A DNA stretch of 14,836 bases. It comes from Clostridia bacterium (lineage in GTDB: Bacteria > Bacillota > Clostridia > Oscillospirales > CAG-272). Under the pieces are notes generated by a model, which was not told where the DNA came from, searched no databases, and saw only the letters and a list, made by a program, of their open reading frames with translations. This document shows, piece by piece, positions 13,922-14,836 of this stretch. The position numbers and the translations under genes were made by a program. The DNA lies in the NCBI GenBank assembly GCA_017457465.1, contig JAFTHJ010000123.1, positions 1 through 14,836 on the forward strand. The letters are read 5' to 3'. Every line of letters begins with the position of its first letter. Within the stretch, counting starts at the first letter, position 1.

Positions 13922-14836
13922 TTAGTCCTCAAAATCCATCTTCATCTGCGAGGGCTGCTTTTTCTTGTGTGTGTCAAGCAGCTTCTGGATTCTCTTTACG
14001 GGGTTGAGAAGTCCGCTTATAGTCTCGTCGTGGTTGAGCGTGTCTATAATGTAAGCAACGTACTTACACATATTTACCTCAACATACCAGTCTCTCTCAA
14101 TGAGTCCGGGACGGCGGTAAACAAGATTCGAGGTGAATATCTTATCGAAGATTCCCTCGCTGTAAGCCTTGTCAAACTTATCGAATCCGTCTGTAAACAG
14201 ACCGAATGTAGCAAAAGCGAAGATTCTCTTTGCTCCCTTTTCCTTAAGCTGAATAGCAACGTCAATAAGCGATTCGCCCGAGGATATCATATCGTCAACG
14301 ATAATAGCGTCCTTGCCCGAGAGGTCGCGTCCGAGATACTCGTGCGCCTCAATGGGGTTGCGTCCGTTAACAACAACCGAATAGTTGCGGCGCTTATAGA
14401 ACATACCGATATCTATTCCAAGCACCGAGGAGTAATACATACAACGAGCCATAGCGCCCTCGTCAGGGGATATAATCATTATATCCTCTTTGTCAAGAGA
14501 TATGTCGGGAACGTTTCTGACAAGAGCCTTTATCATCTGGTAAGTAGGTCTTACATCGTCAAAGCCCGAAAGCGGAATCGCGTTCTGAACTCTCGCGTCG
14601 TGCGCGTCGAATGTGATGATGTTGGTAACTCCGATATTGACAAGCTCCTGAAGCATAATAGCGCAGTCAAGCGACTCTCTGCCCGATCTCTTGTGCTGTC
14701 TTCCCTCGTAGAGCATAGGCATAATAACCGAAACTCTTCTCGCCTTACCCGCGTTTGCCGCGATTATACGCTTGAGGTCAGCGTAATGGTCATCGGGGCT
14801 CATCGGAACCTCCTGACCGTACATCTTGTAGGTTAC
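13922..14836 (-). CDS. prs: Ribose-phosphate pyrophosphokinase (PRPP synthetase), 5' end off window
   Basis: The enzyme makes PRPP from ribose 5-phosphate and ATP for nucleotide, histidine and tryptophan synthesis. The frame stays open to the right edge (304 codons visible), so the N-terminal part is missing and the ATG at 14824 is probably internal. Visible motifs, numbered from that ATG: YEGRQHKRSGRE (39-50, the catalytic flexible loop), ITFDAHDARVQNAIP (70-84), and the ribose-phosphate-binding loop VDDMISSGES (176-185). In the common class I enzymes these last two read roughly DLHAxQIQGFF and VDDIxDTAGT. This one therefore belongs to the divergent, longer Clostridial type, for which a full length near 380-400 residues would be expected from memory. 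The C-terminal tail is lysine-rich and ends MKMDFED. It converges on the symporter and shares a terminator with it. Confidence 0.92.
   Translation of the reverse strand, partial: VTYKMYGQEVPMSPDDHYADLKRIIAANAGKARRVSVIMPMLYEGRQHKRSGRESLDCAIMLQELVNIGVTNIITFDAHDARVQNAIPLSGFDDVRPTYQMIKALVRNVPDISLDKEDIMIISPDEGAMARCMYYSSVLGIDIGMFYKRRNYSVVVNGRNPIEAHEYLGRDLSGKDAIIVDDMISSGESLIDVAIQLKEKGAKRIFAFATFGLFTDGFDKFDKAYSEGIFDKIFTSNLVYRRPGLIERDWYVEVNMCKYVAYIIDTLNHDETISGLLNPVKRIQKLLDTHKKKQPSQMKMDFED

Overview
The window reads like a chromosomal stretch from an uncultured, probably gut-dwelling member of the Bacillota (class Clostridia). The basis is moderate GC, strong GGAGG-type ribosome binding sites, sigma-A promoters with 17-18 nt spacers, a glycine riboswitch in front of an AGCS amino-acid carrier, lipoproteins with Gram-positive style lipoboxes, and a BspA-like leucine-rich repeat (LRR_5) protein with the C-terminal tail common in gut Clostridia. 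Lineage below class cannot be fixed from the sequence. No tRNA, rRNA, CRISPR array, transposase, integrase or phage gene was seen.

Layout. (1) 140-4594, plus strand: a fused ABC ATPase/FtsX-type permease with a roughly 600-residue outer domain and its own terminator, then a probable two-gene unit of a two-helix membrane protein with a zinc ribbon and a glycerophosphodiester phosphodiesterase-family protein. (2) 4777-7212, minus strand: an 811-residue zinc ribbon / TIR / coiled-coil / membrane / LRR_5 protein with a clear promoter and its own terminator, so a single-gene unit. (3) 7401-10590, minus strand: two small lipoproteins from one promoter, with a hairpin over the second gene's ribosome binding site, followed by a glycoside hydrolase family 2 enzyme with its own promoter. 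(4) 10808-11914, plus strand: prfB (release factor 2), encoded without the usual programmed frameshift. (5) 11915-12461: a long leader region with palindromes, a promoter, a glycine aptamer and an intrinsic terminator. (6) 12462-13856: a sodium:alanine/glycine symporter under that riboswitch. (7) 13922 to the right edge, minus strand: a ribose-phosphate pyrophosphokinase missing its N-terminus.

Most genes are ordinary housekeeping or envelope functions in short, independent transcription units. The most interesting gene is the TIR protein. Its predicted topology puts an enzyme-like TIR domain, with the expected glutamate, inside the cell, one helix across the membrane and an LRR array outside. 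These are the modules of an animal Toll-like receptor in reverse order. Its LRR array is six exact 69-nt units with lower GC than the rest of the gene, suggesting a module that was acquired or expanded separately. Function is unproven, and no known defence partner lies beside it.

Four start codons were moved inward from the longest open frame using ribosome binding sites, promoters or terminator positions: the zinc-ribbon membrane protein, the TIR protein, the upstream lipoprotein and the symporter.
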